NCBI GenBank assembly: GCA_024449915.1 | Contig: JAMZAV010000813.1 | Span: forward strand, 62,001-126,000 | Direction of reading: 5' to 3' | Source: Sweltsa coloradensis | Taxonomy: Eukaryota; Arthropoda; Insecta; Plecoptera; Chloroperlidae | Length of the DNA stretch: 64,000 bases | Shown: positions 10,926 through 23,529 of the stretch, piece by piece | Numbering within the stretch: position 1 is the first letter of the stretch | How the letters are laid out: every line of letters starts with the position of its first letter | Program-made: the position numbers and the translations under genes | Notes under the pieces: generated by a model | Databases searched by the model: none | Told to the model about the DNA's origin: nothing | The model's input: the letters and a program-made list of their open reading frames with translations, nothing else

Positions 10926-11309
10926 CTATCGAGTATGGTCCATGATTAAGAGGCAGTTAAAGCAAGTGCCAGAATTAAAACGATACTTTACGCACGTTTA
11001 ACTTTAACATGCCTATTACCTTAGTTTTATAAACCTGCAATTCATCGCGTTTAGAGCTCACAAAGCAACGCTTTGCTAGATAAAAAACAACGAACTCCGG
11101 ACAATATGACTGCCATCAAATATATTACACGTCCATCTAGCCCGTGTCATGCGACTTGACAGACAGCTCTCGTTAAATTATTTAAACTTTTTAAACACCC
11201 GACATAACCAAACTGGACGAGGTAACGCGACAGGGATTTCAACATTGAACTAAGTAGCGATTAAACTGAAACCGTCTTACTGGGAGGACGTGAATGTAAC
11301 GGGTTCTTG
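10926..11309. other. Noncoding stretch, no gene seen
   Basis: Unique-looking sequence between two mobile elements, with no coding signal. Confidence 0.5.
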
Positions 11310-11526
11310 TAGGGAAATCGATATTTCGATACGACATCGATATGTGAAAATATTTTAGATTTCTGTAATATTATGTTGGACTCTATATTGAAATATCAAA
11401 CAAATTGTTAAAAACGTGACAAAGTTAATTTAGGCTAGAAATTTAGAAGAATGTAATGTTTCGTTCTATGTTTGCTGTAAATATCCAAGGAAATGGATTT
11501 ATTTCTTCAAGTTTCGGTTTGCGTAT

Positions 11527-11543
11527 TGGTAGAGGCACCGGGT
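11527..11543 (+). repeat. tRNA-Ala-like motif, variant copy 5
   Basis: TGGTAGAGGCACCGGGT, three changes from the consensus. The same three changes occur in copy 6, so these two arose by local duplication. Confidence 0.75.
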
Positions 11544-11574
11544 AGTCTATAAAAAATCATCTTGATTTTGCATT

Positions 11575-11591
11575 TGGTAGAGGCACCGGGT
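11575..11591 (+). repeat. tRNA-Ala-like motif, variant copy 6
   Basis: Same variant as copy 5. It is preceded by the hairpin AAAATCA-TCT-TGATTTT (11553-11569) and followed, like copy 5, by AGTCTATAAAAAAT. Confidence 0.75.
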
Positions 11592-11629
11592 AGTCTATAA
11601 AAAATTAAAAATCATAGTGATTTTACATT

Positions 11630-11646
11630 TGGTGGAGGTGCCGGGT
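11630..11646 (+). repeat. tRNA-Ala 3'-end antisense motif, copy 7
   Basis: Exact consensus 17-mer. It is preceded by the hairpin AAAATCA-TAG-TGATTTT (11608-11624). Spacing from copy 6 is 55 bp. Confidence 0.85.
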
Positions 11647-11875
11647 CCTGAAAACTCGAATGTGAGAACATAAAAATCGCTGCTCAGTTTTGACAATACC
11701 GTATCAAACATTTGTAGTCACACATTTTCATAGTAGGCCTACTAATTTGAATCTATTTTGAAAATGTCATTATTTGAACATTCATAATTTTTTGCACAAG
11801 TAGTGATAAAATTTGGCGATATCGAAATTTTCGTGTGATATCGATAATAGAATGATATGTCATAGCCCAGCCCTA

Positions 11876-14079
11876 TAGCATTAGTATATCGGTTAAATTA
11901 TCACAGTGAAATGTTCAGAACGCTGCAATGAGAGTAGCTTCACAAAACATATTTGCATAGTTGCTAAGTCGATTGATTTGAAACTTATGTTAGCTGATGC
12001 CAACCTACGCAAAGATTATCAATGAGGAACGAAAACTACTTAAATAGTTTTCGTTTCGTAATTAGCGTTCATTACGTTGCAATCACAACGCAATTATTTG
12101 AGTAAATAGTGATTATTATCTGACAGTTAACGAGTTTGTTATTATTTAGGAAGGAAATAAGAACTGAAGGCCAGCAGAGAGCAACAGTGTGTATAGGAGG
12201 GTAGATGGTCTTTGTATTGATTTTCAACCAGCCTCAGTGGGCTAACATACCATGAGCAGAGCAGAGCCCGCTCATAAGGCGGCATGCGACTTATACACAT
12301 GAGGAATAACTCAGTACTACATCACGAAGACTTGATTACATTTCATCAACATACCGAACCAATACATAATTACCGATTATATTTAAAACAAATGTTCCAT
12401 TGGATAATACTTCGATGGCTGCTTTGATCTTACGGTCTTTCCCGGGATTATAGTCTTTAATTTACTATATACAATCTTAATTGAATGCCAGTTTAAATCG
12501 TCTCGAGTAGCTTATACCTATATCTTTAAATCTGGGTGATTTAAAAATTGCAATCCACTCAAATTGTTGATCAAACAAAATAAAGAAAGTGTCCTTCAAA
12601 GTCTCTTAGTTCAACCATAACATAATTCTTTCTCTTTAATTGCTTTCCTTGGAATATTTAGATATTAATTTTACGATGAATAAATTTCAGTTTGTATTCA
12701 CAAAAAAACATTCTAACATTAACTAATAATTCACTAAGTATCAACAGGAGAAGCTGTAATATATTGTGCGACGTGTATACCAGTCTTACAAATATAAGTT
12801 CGATCCAATCTTTAGTCTAAATTTTTATTTCGCGTTGCGCGGGTAATATATCACATCTCCGCCGCCTATAGGGGGATTGTTAGGCAGAGAGGCTCGCTGC
12901 TATTCCCAGAACAGAGTTGGGTTATTTTCATAATCATAATGTATTACCCGGCGTAAGTACAATACGCAATGCAATGTCTACACGGGAGTACCCCACACAA
13001 CACTACATGGTGTGTATACAGGTAGAGACAGTGTGTTCAAAGCCAGGCGCTTGCTTTTTAACAGCGAGAGAAATTGTCAGTGTGATTGTTGTGACAGGTG
13101 GAAATTGTAATGAAAATGTTGTTTTGGTTAAATGTTGAAATCACACAGGTGCCAAGCTGAGCTTTGCGAGGACGTTTCATGTGCTAGACGGAATATCCTT
13201 ACGAGTTTTCACTAACGAAGAAAATAAGTAATGTATTATAACGAGAGGGATAGAACGGGTGATATTAGGAGGGGAAGACAGCAACGGGAAGACTGGGGTA
13301 AGGGGGAGATAGAGGATACTTGTATCAAGATTAATGGCATTCATATTGTTTTTAAATGTACGAAACTTAGCATGAATAACAATAACTATCATTATTCTCA
13401 TCATTATGATACCACAACTCGCACAGACCTTATACTCAACTCAAGTTTATAATACGAAATAATATATGGATTTTAAAATATTGAATTGTTCACTGTGTAT
13501 TTTTTGTATGTAAGCGGAAATGTAAATATAAAACAACAGCAGCAACTCTTACATTGCCTCAGTGCGTAATAAGTACCGCACAGGAAATGCAAGTGGCATT
13601 TACCATGAATTGAATGAAGTTTTCTCCCGCCTAATATGAGATGGCGGTGTTTGGCTCTGAATGTCCGGCCAGGGTGGGGGGCGGTGGGTCTACTTCAACG
13701 TAACGCGTCCCTCAGGGGTCATTCTCACGGTCCAATGCGCGTCAAGACGATTACTACGTCACACGCTCCATCTCACAGAACCACCGCTGCCACCGGTTTA
13801 ATCAAAATTAGTTCATCTCACCTCAAAACCATTTCTTCTTCTTCTCCAGAGAGCGTGCAACTTAGCGGAGCCGCACGGTTCGTTTGGAAACAAATAGATT
13901 CGGGAAAGTGTCGACACTTGGGTTTTAATTAAACATTTGGTTCCAACTTGAGAACTCGGCACCAAGATTAAACAAGAAGAATCACATTATTAGTTTGATC
14001 GTTTCTTTGCCTCCAATATTCCTACCCGACAACTTACATGTTTATCATTGAAAACCCAACACATTGGACATGCACATGC
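11876..14079. other. Noncoding stretch, no gene seen
   Basis: Holds a nine-pair hairpin at 12030-12053 (CGAAAACTA/TAGTTTTCG). AT-rich to about 12900; 13620-13860 is richer in CpG. No recognised domain in any short open frame. Confidence 0.5.
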
Positions 14080-14450
14080 ACTTTTTCTTCGCCCTGTTCA
14101 AAGCAGCTCTCGCTTTTATTCGCAAAACGTCTTCTCTCCCACCTCTCCGATTCCTAGAGGTTTTTTCTTCGAGCTCGAGTGTGCGTTTTCGGTCGAGTTG
14201 CTGTTTGCTACGTGCTCCCGCTATTCCTCTATTATTTTCTCAATTCTCTTTCTGCGTTTCTCTCCGTCTCTCTATTTCCTTGTTACATCCAGCGCTTCAC
14301 AAGTTAGGGTATTTGGAGGCCGGAAATCCCGGGGCCTCCTCGCTTCTCTTCCGGAATACTCTTCTACATCCCCGTCCTCTCATCCCCCGGGCTCACAATG
14401 CAACCCCCACCCCCACCCCCACCCCCGAACACCCTACTAGCCGTCTCAAA
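14080..14450 (+). other. Pyrimidine-rich tract with overlapping open frames
   Basis: The plus strand is strongly C/T-biased here and ends in a (CCCCCA)n run at 14403-14427. Two overlapping frames (130 and 162 codons, from 14048 and 14064) stay open because TA-rich stops are rare in such DNA. Their products are Ser/Leu/Pro-rich with no domain. I treat them as non-genic. Confidence 0.6.
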
Positions 14451-17400
14451 ATCATTTCTATGGTACAGAGAGACGCGTCGATCACTCAACAGAACCACCA
14501 AATGCGTAACGCTCACAAAAGCAATGACGCAAATAAAATGCTTACGCGATAAAATACGTCAGCATAATGCTAGAAAATCAAATATTTACTAAAATTCGAA
14601 ACAGTCGTCTTCATCAAATTAAATAATGGGTTAAGTTCACGAGAAATAAAATTCGTTGTAATAATATTCATTACCAAAACGCATGAGTCAAACATTTATA
14701 GATTTAACACAGACGCAAAACCCTACATAGTATATTAAATACGCGTTGAAACACAAATAAATAAGAGTATACACACCAGACTAGGACCAGCAAGACTCGT
14801 TTTGTAGGGCATACACGACCACATACCTGAAACAAGAAGAAAAAGCAAGTTAGTGTTATGTATACATTGCCGAAAACTTAAAAAAATATATAACTATCAG
14901 AGCAGAGCAAAACATAATGTTATTCATTCTAAGTCAGAATATGCTACAATATAATGTGTCTGTACTATCTTTGTTGCATTGTACCAACGAAAAGTATATA
15001 ACTTGTACTTAGATAAGAGACGGTGATATATTTTAAAGTAGGAACGCGATACATTCCTGGCAAGTGCCTACTATACCCGAGCAAGTTTCTAGCAGGGAGA
15101 TATTATTGACGTGTGTAATAGTTGAGTCTTTCTTCTGAAGAGAACAGTCTCCTTCGTTGGGCGCTGAGATTAAAAGTTTGATTTATATGAGCTGGGGCTA
15201 GGCTCGCTGCTCGCTGCTCGGAGCCGGCACACCGAGAGGAGTTTCCCAGCTAGCTAGAGCTGGGTGCATTCCCTCACTCGTTCGTTGCGCGCGGACGAGA
15301 TAGAAACAATACCACATCAATCAATCGCTGAGCTTTCATTGCGTGCGTGTGTGCGAGACGCGGGCCATTTGAATATAGCGAGGGAGGCGCTTAGTCTCGG
15401 CTTTTTAATATAAGTTTTGAAAAATAAGTATCTGATTGATTTCAATATTGTTCAAATAATATTAATCGTAGTGAATAATCATGAATTATAATTAGTTGTT
15501 TGCAACATTTCACGTGTATACTATAACTCTCTCTACATATTTTTTTGAATTATGCTTGTATATAAATGCAAGTGCAAGGGATGAGCATGAACCTAACATC
15601 TAGAACGATTGACTTATTGTCATCAGTATCTTTTCTCTGTGACGTCTTCAAATGATAATAACGTTTCTCTTAAAAAAGCGCTGAAGACATGATTTAATCT
15701 ATACGTTGCCTTTCTCTGTCCAAACTCCAAATAATATATTGAGTTCATCGGTTTGGTGCAATAACTATTAACTATAAGAACTTGAAGTGAGCAATTGTTT
15801 CCTATTGATGGTTATAATAATATACAATGAGCCCGAGAATAACTATCTTTGAGCGTAGACTCGACATTGCACGACAACAATGTCGTCGGCTAAGAGCATG
15901 GATGTTTTGAATTGTTGATAACCGTTCACATACTTTTTATGTTAACCTTTACTCACTAAAGTTATGACTAAATAAATACCATTGTTATCTAACAAAAACG
16001 TTCAACTTCAATAAGTATTTTATGATTTCTTTCACATTTTTATCTTACTTGACCCTTGACTGTATTGTAATTTGTAACTGTAATATTTCTTACTTGTCTA
16101 TTGTATGTAAATATGTTTCGTAATAGTGGGATAGAAATAAAACGTTAAACATCTTAGCTAAGTATTTGAGCTTTGTTAAGTGGTAAAATTGCAATATTTC
16201 CGGAAGAATCTGTGCACAACAAATTGTCCACTCGTAAACTATACTACCCCCGCATGTATTAGCACGGGCGTTTTAAAGTTAACCGTCTAGAGTTTCCTAT
16301 GCTACGTTTATGAAGCTAAACCACAAGAAGCCAGGCACATAGAACAATGTTAAGTTTACGTTGCTTTTATTGTGATAATCAAAATATTTCCAGCATTACG
16401 AGGCGTTCAAGTCTCGGAAGTCGCTGGCTTTATGACGCCGGGAACTGATGGTAAAAAGCGCGCGCAATCATAAAGTAGCTTATACATGAGTAGCGGGTAC
16501 AGTGAGGGACATGGGGCCTTGGAACACAAGCGCGCACAGGGGGAACTCAACGCGCTTATGATCAGCCCGTCGTCTTCAGAGGAATTCTCACATGAGTTGG
16601 TACGATGTGCGGAAATAATATCCATTTTTTTAAATTGTGTTTTTTTTGTTTGTTTTTTTCCAGTAGGCCTAATTTTTTTTAATTTTATTAATTTCTGAAT
16701 TGTAGTAAATAATAAAAGCATATCGTTGTTGCAAAATACTAAATTATTCTACTTCAGTCAAATTACGTTTAATAACCGTTTAACAATGATTACATCTCCA
16801 ATCCAACTCAATCCGCCAGTCCAAGTTCGCGTGGATTTGCCCATGATATCTTAGTAATAGAATGTGATCTCAGTTTTGCCTTTTATTTCAAGAAATCAAA
16901 ATAGAAAACATAGCAAATTCGTTTCGCAATGGCAAAGCGAAATCATTTGTGCGTTTGTTTAATTGTTTAACTGTGCATTTAATCGAGTTCGTGATAGCAA
17001 TCGACTCTGGTACGATCAGATAATTAAATACGAGACATCGTTGCATAGTTTCCGAGCCAGATCGGTAGCACAGCGACGTATTTAAATACAAGGTAGGTGG
17101 ATGTTTGTTCGGGCAGATAGATAGCACGGAGTGGTACCAGGGCTGTTCGATCCGCGAGATTCGTGTACACCTGCTATAAGCCAAGGCCGGCCGATCATAA
17201 ATATCAGCCAACCCTCGTTCACGACAAGGTGGAAGTTATGCACGGAGATAACAACTACGCTACGCGCGGAGACGACGGGGGTCGTGCGTCCTTGCTTGGC
17301 ATGAGGGTTGCTGGGTGTGTGTGTGGTGGAAACAATACCCGAGCAATCGAGCGAACAATGTAGTTTTCAGTAGGACAAGTGTGTTTGCTATTGTCGCTTC

Positions 17401-17554
17401 GTATGTTCACTTGAGAGCAATTTTTAATTCGTGGTGGGATAATATAATCACTAAAATCATTAAATAGGCAGCACTCGGTATAACCTACCAGTCTGTCACT
17501 GAATTGATTTACAATGTGTCAACTCTTGTAATATTTACTTGTTCGTTACGCAGG
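14451..17554. other. Noncoding stretch, one CpG-richer patch
   Basis: No gene recognised. 15180-15400 is richer in CpG, with GCTCGCTGCTCGCTGCTCGG and GCGCGCGGACGAG, and could be a promoter or exon edge, but no open frame supports that. On the minus strand near 14827 a pyrimidine tract ends in TTTCAG before GTATGT, a possible splice-site look-alike. AT-rich elsewhere. Confidence 0.45.
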
Positions 17555-17571
17555 ACCCGGCACCTCCACCA
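17555..17571 (-). repeat. tRNA-Ala 3'-end antisense motif, copy 8
   Basis: Exact ACCCGGCACCTCCACCA, followed by TTTAGCTAAA (a perfect 10-base palindrome, 17572-17581). Singleton. Confidence 0.85.
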
Positions 17572-19340
17572 TTTAGCTAAAAACTTTCTATATACACTAT
17601 ATGGCTTTCATTCAGTTTCTTTTTTAAAGCGCATTGTTATTGCATAGTTAATGTGTTTTGAAACATTCACGATAGATTACATTAATCTAATCAAAAGTAC
17701 AAAATATTAGGATAGGAGAGGATAATTTCGAGTGAATGTCCATGTGCTATACCTAAGAAAGAGCGAGGCAAACTTTCAACCGGATTGTAAGATTACCCCA
17801 CGACATCGAACTGAAATCTCGTGTGCAATGCGTGAGCCGCATCTATCACGATCTTCTAGATATTGCACGAAGAGACAAATATTACAAATGTGATTGGAAT
17901 TCCACGAGAATCTAAATCAAAGCAAAAGAGCTTCTCTATCGGAACGTCAGACTCGTTCTTAATCCTAGGCTAATACGCCAGAGAATGTAAATAAACATTA
18001 CATATACAAGTTTAGTTTTGGTGTTGAGGTAATGGAGGTGTCTGGATACACGCTAAGCCGTCGTGCAAGGGAGGGATCTGATTGGTCTACAGTGAGGGCA
18101 ACCTAACGAGATTCCGCTATTGTGCCCGTGCATCGGACACCGTGAGTTATAGAGTTGATGTGAGAGGACTTAAGATCTTAATCCTCGTCGTAAATAATAA
18201 ATCGCGAGGCTGAGACGAGTCTGTTCCACCACGTGTTCCATTAACCTGTTGCTCGAGAACTAATCACGTGTCACGAGGTGCATCAATATTGAAGCCGACT
18301 TCACACCCGTGAAAACAAGATGAGAGATGCATAGAAGATCTCGCATCCGCTCTGAGGTCAGGCTATAGTTGGACCAAAGAGGATTTTATGAGTTTTGCTC
18401 AGGCGAGTTTATCTTTAAAAGCTACTTAACGCAGGCATCGTATGCGCACATTAACCTTTTAAGTTTTAAATGTTGGACATAACAATCCTTTCATATGAAA
18501 TTTCGCAGTTATATTACAATTATAGTAACTAACTTGGCACTATTTGAATTTACAATACAAATTGTCAGTTTTCATGAAAACGAAATCCTAAACCATATAA
18601 TTATGTGCAATCTGTTTCAAAAGAGTAAAATACTTTCAATTAAAAGACAAAGTTATAGATCAAAGAGTGTTAAATACTTTAAAAAAAAAATACATTAACA
18701 ATGTTATCAATCACAAATATGTGACGCCTCATGTGACGCATTGTAATTATTTTTTAAATATTCTAATCCTATTTTTAAATATGAAAACACTAGTTGATCA
18801 GGTAAATGTTATAACTTCGTAAACACTGGACCGATTTTATTTCATTCATCATTCAAAACTGATTGCGACAAGACAGTCAAACTGCATAAAGAAACAAAGT
18901 GCCCTCCCCCCCCCCCCCGGCTGCCCGCTAGTGTCTAGTGCGCCGGCGCACGCCCGAGTCCGAGAGTCAAGTATCAACTCCTCGCTCGCTGTAAACGCCC
19001 TCCCATAAAATTGGCGTCTTTTGTATCCTGTTGGTGAGTATGTGGCAGATATCGGAGTGTATTGACGTCGGAATGGACCACAACTCGGCCATAAAACCCG
19101 CCGAGAGTACAAGAAGAAACTGACGTGGGACTTTACTGCCGGTTTAATGTGTCGTTAGCGGGGCCCTCTCTTCAATAGACTCGCGCTGTGTCTGTCTGTG
19201 TGTGCGATTCGGACAAACACATGCTAAAGACGAACCAACCGCACGGGAGCATTTCATTAAGTGGGGAAGTAAAAACATTTATCAAACCAATATTCTCGAC
19301 AGAAAGGGGGAAATAGTTCTTCGCTTCTTCATCAGTGATT
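17572..19340. other. Noncoding stretch, no gene seen
   Basis: No recognised gene. 18906-18918 is a C run. 18700-18850 is AT-rich; 18900-19260 is more GC-rich. A 67-codon AT-rich frame at 18495-18698 has no domain. Confidence 0.5.
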
Positions 19341-19754
19341 GCCTTGCCTTCTTATACTGACCCCGTTTCCACAGCGACTAACTTCGAGGAAAAACAAACT
19401 TTCCTCGAGCGTCAATAATCGTAAGTTATCGTTGAAAGAAAATATAAGCGTTCATAAATACATTGCGTTCACAATGAAAATAACAAAACGTAGTTAAAAA
19501 ATAAAAATAAATGAAATCCATTGTGCATATCGAAAATTTTCAGTCCTGCCTTGCCTTCTTATACTGACCCCGTTTCCACAGCGACTAACTTCGAGGAAAA
19601 CAAACTTTCCTCGAGCGTCAATAATCGTAAGTTATCGTTGAAAGAAAATATAAGCGTTCATAAATACATTGCGTTCACAATGAAAATAACAAAACGTAGT
19701 TAAAAAATAAAAATAAATGAAATCCATTGTGCATATCGAAAATTTTCAGTCCAA
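19341..19754. repeat. 207-bp tandem doublet, nearly identical copies
   Basis: GCCTTGCCTTCTTATACTGA starts at 19341 and at 19548. The two units run in parallel to CGAAAATTTTCAGTCC, differing by about one base (AAAAAC against AAAAC). Such high similarity suggests a recent duplication or an assembly artefact. The right edge of unit 2 lies directly beside motif copy 9. Confidence 0.9.
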
Positions 19755-19771
19755 TGGTGGAGGTGCCGGGT
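19755..19771 (+). repeat. tRNA-Ala 3'-end antisense motif, copy 9
   Basis: Exact consensus, preceded by CCAA. It starts where the 207-bp doublet ends. Paired with copy 10 in the same orientation, 348 bp away. Confidence 0.85.
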
Positions 19772-20102
19772 CTAGTAAATTAAACTACTAAAACATTAAA
19801 AGCATATTAATTATAAATACATTCTGTGACAGAGGTATATTATGTTAATAATTTAATGAGTATGTTAAGTATTCAATGATTATGTTAGCCATTAAATCGG
19901 TGATGGAAGAACGAATTAAAATTAGCCTCTAAGTGAACATACGAAACTGACAAAAGCAAACACGAGTTTTTAATTTGTAATTTATTACATCGTACATGAC
20001 CTTCTCTAAACAAGGTCAATAAACATTATTCGCTACTGTTCATACTTCTCATCTCAAGAATAACCATCGCATTGGCAACGTTTTTTAGAAAAATTACGTT
20101 TT

Positions 20103-20119
20103 TGGTGGAGGTGCCGGGT
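20103..20119 (+). repeat. tRNA-Ala 3'-end antisense motif, copy 10
   Basis: Exact consensus, preceded by AAAAATTACGTTTT, which can form a weak A/T stem. Confidence 0.85.
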
Positions 20120-20714
20120 AAGAACTACTCGCAATAAAACTGCTGCTGTGAATGTATTACTGGAGGCTAGGAGAGCATAAAAACATTCAGAATGAAGTCA
20201 AATATCGTTATAGAAGAAGTACACGCACACCCTTTAATGTATGATCTAGGTGCCCGTTAGGGCGCCGCAGCCAAGCCGCGGTGCGCTACACACTCAAGCA
20301 CCTTATACACCAAGCAGAGTTGGGGTGATTTCGAGGTGTTACCCAGCCGTCATGTAACGTGATGTGAACTTGAAAACTATCACAATCGAGGGGATTTAGG
20401 TACCTGACAACACATGCCAAATTTTATTGGGGTACGATTATTCCTTCTTGGTGAAAAAATGGCTTGAAACATGCTCAAAATCACTTTAAGGATGTTAGCT
20501 ACTGCTAACATATAATACGTCGGCCCGCGATTCTGACCAGACGGGTGGGACTACAATGTTCATATTTTACATGGACATTAAGGTTATAGAAATATAGTCT
20601 CTTTTGAAAAAAAAAGTTGAAAAAGTTTGTTGGAAGGCTTCCAAATAAGGGTTTTAAAATAAGCCTTAAACACTAGGCATACAATCAACAAGTAACCATA
20701 GTTACTTGACACTT
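20120..20714. other. Noncoding stretch, no gene seen
   Basis: No coding signal. CAAGTAAC-CAT-AGTTACTTG at 20690-20709 forms a short imperfect inverted repeat just before the old inverted-repeat element. Confidence 0.45.
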
Positions 20715-21775
20715 GTTGACGGTATAAGCAGAGTTAGGCGGGAAAGTGCGATACGTTAACAAATGGCGGACATTTTAAATTTTGCTTCTATGTGTGAAAC
20801 GAGAAAAGTTGTCATTATACTCTCATAAAACAAATCAGAAACCGTCCCTGGCCTAGGCCCAGATGTGGAAAATTATTTATAATGCAAAAGTGTACTAGTA
20901 AAATTCATACTTACATTACATGTTTGACAAGCCTAGCCAACCCTATGCCAGCACAACATTGTTCTGATATGAGCTTGCTCATCTGTTTGTTTACATAATT
21001 GCAACAATCAAATCATTTCATACAACTCGTCTTTCGATTGGCCCGCGTTTATGAAGGCACTGCCATCTAGAATAAATATAGAACTTTTTCGAGCTCTTTG
21101 CTATACGCAAATCTTTTTAAAGTGTTTGGATTTCGTGATACTCTTTCAACCATAGACATCCTATATAATTGGCTAGATCAGCAGTCGGTGGTCCACTTCC
21201 GGTACAATTAGAAGCCATCTTAAAATGACAGTCTACATGTTAATCAAATGGGAGCGATTTGTGGCCAAATAGTTCTCAAGATTGCCGCCAGGTTGACAGG
21301 TAAGCATACTAGCCTTCAACACCAAATGATTACTAAATTCCCTTATGCAATCACTTCGTATTGTTTTTTTTTTGTTTAATACCATGCTGCACCAAACTAA
21401 AACCATATCAAACAATCCAGTAAAATACTTTATTGCATTAAAAAAGCATAAATTAAAACACCAAATCGCCCTCTTGAAATGGGCCGGTTGAGTCTTCAAT
21501 TTGCTACGCTCGCGCCTGTGCGGAGGTATAGGAGACTGCTAATCTAGCCTACTATACCGCTTTAATATCAATGCTTTCAACTCACAACCCATGACGTTTC
21601 CACGATACCGTTCAAGAATACCAATTCCTTCGAAAACGAAAACGACTTCGTTTTCAAATTGCGTTTTCAACTCATCTCCACGAACTCAGAATTGGGGTCC
21701 AGTCCTTATACCGTCGTTTTAAACCCTGGTTATACCACCTATACCCAGGATGTACATGAAACCGGGTCTAGATAT
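20715..21775. mobile_element. Old, diverged copy of the 754-bp inverted-repeat element
   Basis: The left part (20717-20975) matches elements at 47183 and 48012: GGTATAAGCAGAGTTAGG, ATGGCGGACATTTTAAATTT, CATAAAACAAATCAGAAACC and GGCCTAGGCCCAGATGT occur in the same order. The right end (21698-21770) shows CCTTATACCGTC, TTATACCACCTATACCC and ATGTACATGAAACCGGGTC, matching the other terminus. The middle is not alignable by eye, so there may be an insertion or replacement. The terminal GGGCCCC is lost on the left. Confidence 0.6.
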
Positions 21776-22478
21776 TTTACATCCTATATTGTTACTGCTA
21801 ATACCTAGATTTAAATCAACTTTGATAAAATATTATATTTTAACAAATAATTTGTAATGGAACTTGAAAAGTAATGAGATCACACACATAACAAAACTTG
21901 TAGAAATACAGCCAAACCTACACACTCAAAAGGAATGAGATCTAAAAAAAGGGCCAAGCTCACTACCCTTTCACTAACGTACAGTGTCCCATACAGCTCC
22001 TCGAAAAGCTTGGCAAAATAGAATTTGCATGTTATTTCATTTAAATTATTAGAAAAAAGAACTTGGGTACTATTACGTAATTAATCGCAATTCATTTTGC
22101 CAATTTTCGAGGGTGCTGTTATGGGACCTGTACGTTTATGTGAAGGGGAGAAATATTCCGGGGTGTTACACAGGGACCACAAGGGGGGTTGGGGGCGAGC
22201 CCAAATGGCGCAGGCGAAATTGAAACGGGTTTTTAAAGGCGTTTGGTGCGTTAGAAAAAGTAGTGGATTGAATACAATACCAAAATAATGTAGTTTTTGT
22301 GCAGTAGATACTAGAAACCAAAAACATCTATACTTTCAAAAGGTTTTTTTCATTTTATGATTATCATGTGTATACATTGAATATATATTGAATTACAATA
22401 TTGATATTCATTGCACTTGCATCTTGCACTGAACACATTCGAGCGCTTTCGTTTGGCTCGTCCATCACGGCGAAACGT
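21776..22478. other. Noncoding stretch, no gene seen
   Basis: AT-rich at first, with no domain in the short frames (e.g. 22097-22288). No repeats noted. Confidence 0.5.
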
Positions 22479-22590
22479 CGCCTCAGTCCAGCTGTTTTAG
22501 CCGGCACATCTCCGCTACAAGACATCGGCCGAGATCTTCGCCTCAGTCCAGCTGGTCTAGCCAGCGGCTGCAAGACATCGCGTATCGAGA
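22479..22590. repeat. 60-bp tandem doublet
   Basis: CGCCTCAGTCCAGCTG starts at 22479 and 22539. Both units end with CAAGACATCG; the second is shorter by an internal deletion. Confidence 0.75.
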
Positions 22591-23525
22591 CAGCATCGAG
22601 AACGCATGCGCGATTATAGGGTGTGTAGCGTATAAACCCTCCGGCACTGTACCGATCAACGTGGTCGCCTCGTTCGGGTCGGGCGGCATTATACCGCTCA
22701 TGCAGTGGAGCTTTCACTGATCATGGGGGTTTCGCAGCGCAGCGCTCACGCTCAATAATACTCAACTCAAAAGTCAAAACCAAATCTATCACAGTTCAAA
22801 ACATTTGCGAATGCGTATTACGTTGGTTAAAAACTGTAAAAACTATGGAGTTGGAAAGCCAGATTCTTTGGTGAGGCTTCGCCTCACTTGCCTCACCTAG
22901 CCAGCCGCCACTGATCTTCATGTTCCAATAAGATGAGACTGTCACTGTTTTTCAACCAATTAGTAGAGGCATCAGTTTCTTAAAATTTACTGCAAAAATG
23001 CAGTGACACACCACATTTTGCAACCACATCTTTTTTCTTCCTTTTAGAGAACTGTTCTAACACCGACGATTCGAGAAAAACAAAGTTGATGACGATTTAT
23101 GATCAAGTAAGGATTCGGGTTCGGAAGCAGGAACAATAGTTTATAGACGAGACCATTAGACTAGACCGGGGATTGGTTGGAAGCGCTTGTTGAAGTTGTC
23201 AATACGCAGCCAATGCACGAATGTGCTTTATTACCAGGCTGGAAAGGTAGTTTGCAAATTGGCGGCGTTACAGACTTTACACAGAAAGTTGTTGAGCAAC
23301 TGTTTCAATATGAAAAGAACAATGCCCGCCCGACGCAAGTCCACTACACTACATGATATTATGATGGGACGTGTACTAGAGATACCAATACACATATTGA
23401 TTTGCTCCTTGGTTCTTCGTTACGCGCCCAACTCACATCGGGGGGGCCAGCCCACCCAGCGGGCCCGCGCCGGGGTACTAAGTGGTCCCCCCCCATCCCC
23501 CCCACCCGGCTTCTAGACGCCGAGT
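22591..23525. other. Noncoding stretch with a short hairpin
   Basis: A compact hairpin GTGAGGC-TTC-GCCTCAC lies at 22871-22887. 23430-23520 is GC-rich with C and G runs. No gene recognised. Confidence 0.5.
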
Positions 23526-23529
23526 CATC

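Larger units (their letters stand above)
11310..11875. mobile_element. hAT-like nonautonomous element carrying three tRNA-Ala-like motifs
   Basis: The left end reads TAGGGAAATCGATATTTCGA and the right end CCCAGCCCTA, preceded by GATATCGAAATTTTCG and TATCGATA blocks. The right end, reversed, reads TAGGGCTGGG, which resembles ends of hAT-type MITEs with ATCGATAT-rich subterminal sequence. The left end lacks the CTGGG part. No clear 8-bp target duplication is visible. The interior holds motif copies 5-7 in tandem. There is no transposase. The boundary call is by eye. Confidence 0.45.

Noticed and set aside
14048..14552. Two overlapping plus-strand frames of 130 and 162 codons
   Set aside because: They lie in a C/T-biased tract where stops are rare by composition. 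The products are Ser/Leu/Pro-rich with no domain, and both frames are open in the same DNA.
14780..14845. Possible minus-strand acceptor (pyrimidine tract then TTTCAG) before an open stretch
   Set aside because: The site is followed by GTATGT, which is itself donor-like. The open stretch is about 40 codons and gives no recognisable protein.
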